Positions 19,180 to 21,008 of a DNA stretch of 21,008 nt are shown piece by piece. A model generated the notes under the pieces. That model had not been told where the DNA came from, did no database searches, and worked only from the letters and a program-made list of their open reading frames with translations. Within the stretch, counting starts at the first letter, position 1, and every line of letters begins with the position of its first letter. The DNA comes from a virus. The stretch lies in the IMG/VR virus record IMGVR_UViG_3300025687_000413, positions 1 to 21,008 of that record. The stretch is one strand, 5' to 3'. Both the position numbers and the translations under genes were made by a program.

Positions 19180-19366
19180 TGAGCCTGAGTGGTTATTTCC
19201 ATTCGAGATGATGAAAGTTGGAGATAGTTTTTTTATACCCACGCTTAAAAGTGCCCCACTTATTCATGCAATTATAGCTGGGGCAAAACGAGCAAAAGTA
19301 AAAGTTAGAACCTGCGTAGTTGTTGAAGGTGATTTGATGGGGGTTAGAACGTGGCGCGTTGCTTAG
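19166..19366 (+). CDS. Small conserved phage protein, KVGDSFFIP...GVRTWR type (66 aa)
   Basis: Contains FPFEMMKVGDSFFIPTLKSA and ends GVRTWRVA, a pattern frequent in small phage proteins beside replication genes. Function unknown; a basic helical middle (HAIIAGAKRAKVKVR) suggests nucleic-acid contact. Start ATG 19166 overlaps the primase-helicase by 14 bases; TTG 19151 is less likely. Last gene of the + strand block. Its TAG stop overlaps the TAA stop of the - strand gene. Confidence 0.8.
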   Translation: MQLHSEPEWLFPFEMMKVGDSFFIPTLKSAPLIHAIIAGAKRAKVKVRTCVVVEGDLMGVRTWRVA

Positions 19367-21008
19367 TCTTCATCAAGACTATATTGGTCTTCTAAATCTT
19401 TTAAGTATCTCTTAGGAATGTAAACGCCGTCAACTGAGTTTTTAAATCTAGATTCTTTAGTTCGTTTTGAGCGTTGTTTTGTATCGTTAGTAATTTTAAA
19501 GCTTCTTGGAGCTTTTTTATTATATTCTTTTATTTCTTCTTCAATATCTTTAACGCCCTCACGGTCGCCTAAGACATCGGCTAAATATAGTTTTTGTAGT
19601 AAAGCCGCGCGACGTTGAGTTAATATTCTTTCTGGTCGTTTTAAAGCGTTAGCTCGTGTGTAAGCTTCAGAGATTTCAATATTAGTAAATCCCATGATTT
19701 GCATAAAGGCTTCGTACGCGCTTTGGTCTTCAACAATCGGAGTACCATTTCTATTACGCACACCCTGAGTTGCGTATCTAAATGTTTTGAGCGTATTGCC
19801 AAATGCGGTAGGAATCATTTTTTCAAGTCCGCGTAAATAGCTTCCATCTATTACATCTCCGGCTCCCTCAACTGCTCTCCGGCCTACTGAGTAAGCCGGG
19901 CCTCCTAGTGTTTCCACAGCGTATGTAAAAGCCCCTACTTTTTCTAGCCTTGCCGCATTTTCTCTAAATATTAAATCACCAAAACCAATACGTGGTGATA
20001 CATCCGCGCCAATTATATAACTTAGTGGGCCGCGATATGCCACATCTCCTGCAGTTTGGTTTACCCATTGATCTAGTGTGATTGGATCATCATCGTCATC
20101 AACGAGAAGTGATACGAGGACTGATACTAAACCATAGAATGGGGCACCCTGAATACCTGCGGCTAAGATTGAATTTGCATAAAGTCTTAAGAGTTGTTTT
20201 TTAGCTATGCGTTTAGCTTCTAACTCCTGGGGTGTTTTTGCTTTGCGGTCAAACACATCAAAGAATAATTTTGAGGCTAAATAAACTTGAGATTGCGCAA
20301 AACGTTTAAAAATAAACATTACTTTAGGCAACCCTGTTTGAAAGAGACGAGGTCCAACTTCAGGTAGCGCATGTGAATGTGCCTTGTGAGTAAGCTCAAT
20401 GGCTTCTTGTATGGCAACTTCGTCACTTTTCCCTGCATCTTTAGCCAAATCAAATGCAGCAATTAAAGCAGTTTCTCGGTTAAGCCGCTCTGAATTTTGA
20501 AACAAGAAGTTCATTACGTTTTCTGTTTTTGCTCGAAGCCGTCCTTCTGTTACAAGGCCCTGTCCTAAATCTCTCCTAAGTTCTGTAATCTCATAGCTTA
20601 AACCGCGGCGCAAAGCTGCACTTTTTTCTGCCGAGTCAAATAGTTTAGCGTATCTGCCGCCTTTTTTAAATAGTTTTGCATTAGGGCCCGTAAATGTTTT
20701 TTTGCCAGTTTTGAGATCTAAAGTGTAAGGGCCCGCTGTTTTATCTGCAAGATTAACCCCCATAACCATCCGCTTATGTTCACGTCCGTTTCCTTTGAAG
20801 TATAACTGATAGGCTTTAGTTAATGCTTTGGTTGCTTTAGCGTCACCATATTCTCCAGCTAAAAAAGGCTGAATAACAAGAGGTGTCTGTGTTAAGTTAA
20901 CAAAACTAGAGGATACGTTAAATCCAATAAACCACACATAGCTCATGTATGCAGCCATCGACGAAAAAGGACTTGCGACTGGGTTAATATAAAACGGAAC
21001 AGATTTAA
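19363..21008 (-). CDS. C-terminal part of a large phage virion-type protein, PLxRFG-like (5' end outside window)
   Basis: Reads open from the right edge: 547 residues are visible, and the frame continues 16 codons upstream of the first internal ATG (20958), so the start lies beyond 21008. Features: NVSSSFVNLTQTPLVI, a basic helical region, SERLNRETALIAAFDLA, GLPKVMFIFKRFAQSQVYLA, a hydrophobic stretch (ILAAGIQGAPFYGLVSVLVS) followed by five Asp, and a charged C-terminus ending SLDED. These recur in the very long PLxRFG-type phage proteins, thought to be internal virion or ejection proteins. Role inferred; host membrane contact is plausible. Confidence 0.78.
   Translation of the reverse strand, partial: KSVPFYINPVASPFSSMAAYMSYVWFIGFNVSSSFVNLTQTPLVIQPFLAGEYGDAKATKALTKAYQLYFKGNGREHKRMVMGVNLADKTAGPYTLDLKTGKKTFTGPNAKLFKKGGRYAKLFDSAEKSAALRRGLSYEITELRRDLGQGLVTEGRLRAKTENVMNFLFQNSERLNRETALIAAFDLAKDAGKSDEVAIQEAIELTHKAHSHALPEVGPRLFQTGLPKVMFIFKRFAQSQVYLASKLFFDVFDRKAKTPQELEAKRIAKKQLLRLYANSILAAGIQGAPFYGLVSVLVSLLVDDDDDPITLDQWVNQTAGDVAYRGPLSYIIGADVSPRIGFGDLIFRENAARLEKVGAFTYAVETLGGPAYSVGRRAVEGAGDVIDGSYLRGLEKMIPTAFGNTLKTFRYATQGVRNRNGTPIVEDQSAYEAFMQIMGFTNIEISEAYTRANALKRPERILTQRRAALLQKLYLADVLGDREGVKDIEEEIKEYNKKAPRSFKITNDTKQRSKRTKESRFKNSVDGVYIPKRYLKDLEDQYSLDED
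19364..19381. other. Inverted repeat at the convergent stop overlap
   Basis: TAGTCTT-CATC-AAGACTA, a perfect seven-base stem with four-base loop, covers the + strand stop codon and the last codons of the - strand gene. No T tract follows in either direction, so a classic bidirectional terminator is not supported, but it is the only hairpin seen between the two arms. Confidence 0.4.

Noticed and set aside
1-21008. CRISPR array or tRNA genes
   Set aside because: No regularly spaced repeats of 25-40 bases: the 41-bp repeat has only two copies and its spacer is coding. No tRNA-like TTCRA box with matching acceptor stem was noticed by eye.

Overview
The window is a stretch of AT-rich double-stranded DNA phage genome (tailed phage, Caudoviricetes type). 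About 19.3 kb of + strand genes, nearly all overlapping or abutting, read toward a single - strand gene that enters from the right edge. No chromosomal housekeeping gene, tRNA, rRNA, CRISPR array, transposase or integrase is seen. The replication genes resemble those of uncultured aquatic phages (PolA with Leu at the 762-equivalent position, PrimPol-DUF927 helicase, SNF2 helicase, DUF2815/gp2.5-like SSB). The host cannot be told from this sequence.

Layout. (1) 1-7.1 kb: a promoter-like sequence (12-40) followed by over 30 very small genes, mostly of unknown function, joined by ATGA or TAATG overlaps. Recognisable members are four DpnD/PcfM-like small proteins, an NGWxNYxxW-family protein, an Api92-like protein, two tandem single-pass membrane proteins, a VRR-NUC nuclease and a DUF3310 protein. 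Short DNA repeats recur at the gene junctions, and the Shine-Dalgarno of the next gene often lies inside the last codons of the previous one. (2) 7.1-7.9 kb: small HTH and zinc-finger proteins, including a TraR-like protein and a DUF1289 protein. (3) 7.8-13.2 kb: PolA with 3'-5' exonuclease, a coiled-coil protein, a 2OG-Fe(II) oxygenase-like protein, small zinc or basic proteins, a Cas4/RecB-like nuclease with four cysteines placed like an Fe-S cluster, and two HNH-like genes. (4) 13.2-19.4 kb: the longest non-coding gap right of the left edge, carrying a good promoter over a palindrome, then SNF2 helicase, a Gp157-like coiled-coil protein, SSB, an HTH protein, a hairpin and promoter-like element, and a 937-aa PrimPol-DUF927 primase-helicase. 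(5) 19.36 kb to the end: the C-terminal 547 residues of a large - strand protein resembling the giant PLxRFG-type virion proteins. Its stop codon overlaps the stop of the last + strand gene.

Together regions 2-4 would supply primer synthesis and unwinding (PrimPol-helicase), polymerisation and proofreading (PolA), strand protection (SSB), remodelling (SNF2), and end processing (Cas4-like, VRR-NUC, HNH). The small-gene region is probably an early host-interaction region; that role is inferred from position and size only. No stretch above 300 bases lacks a gene; the largest gaps are bases 1-72 and 13214-13273, both with promoter-like sequences.
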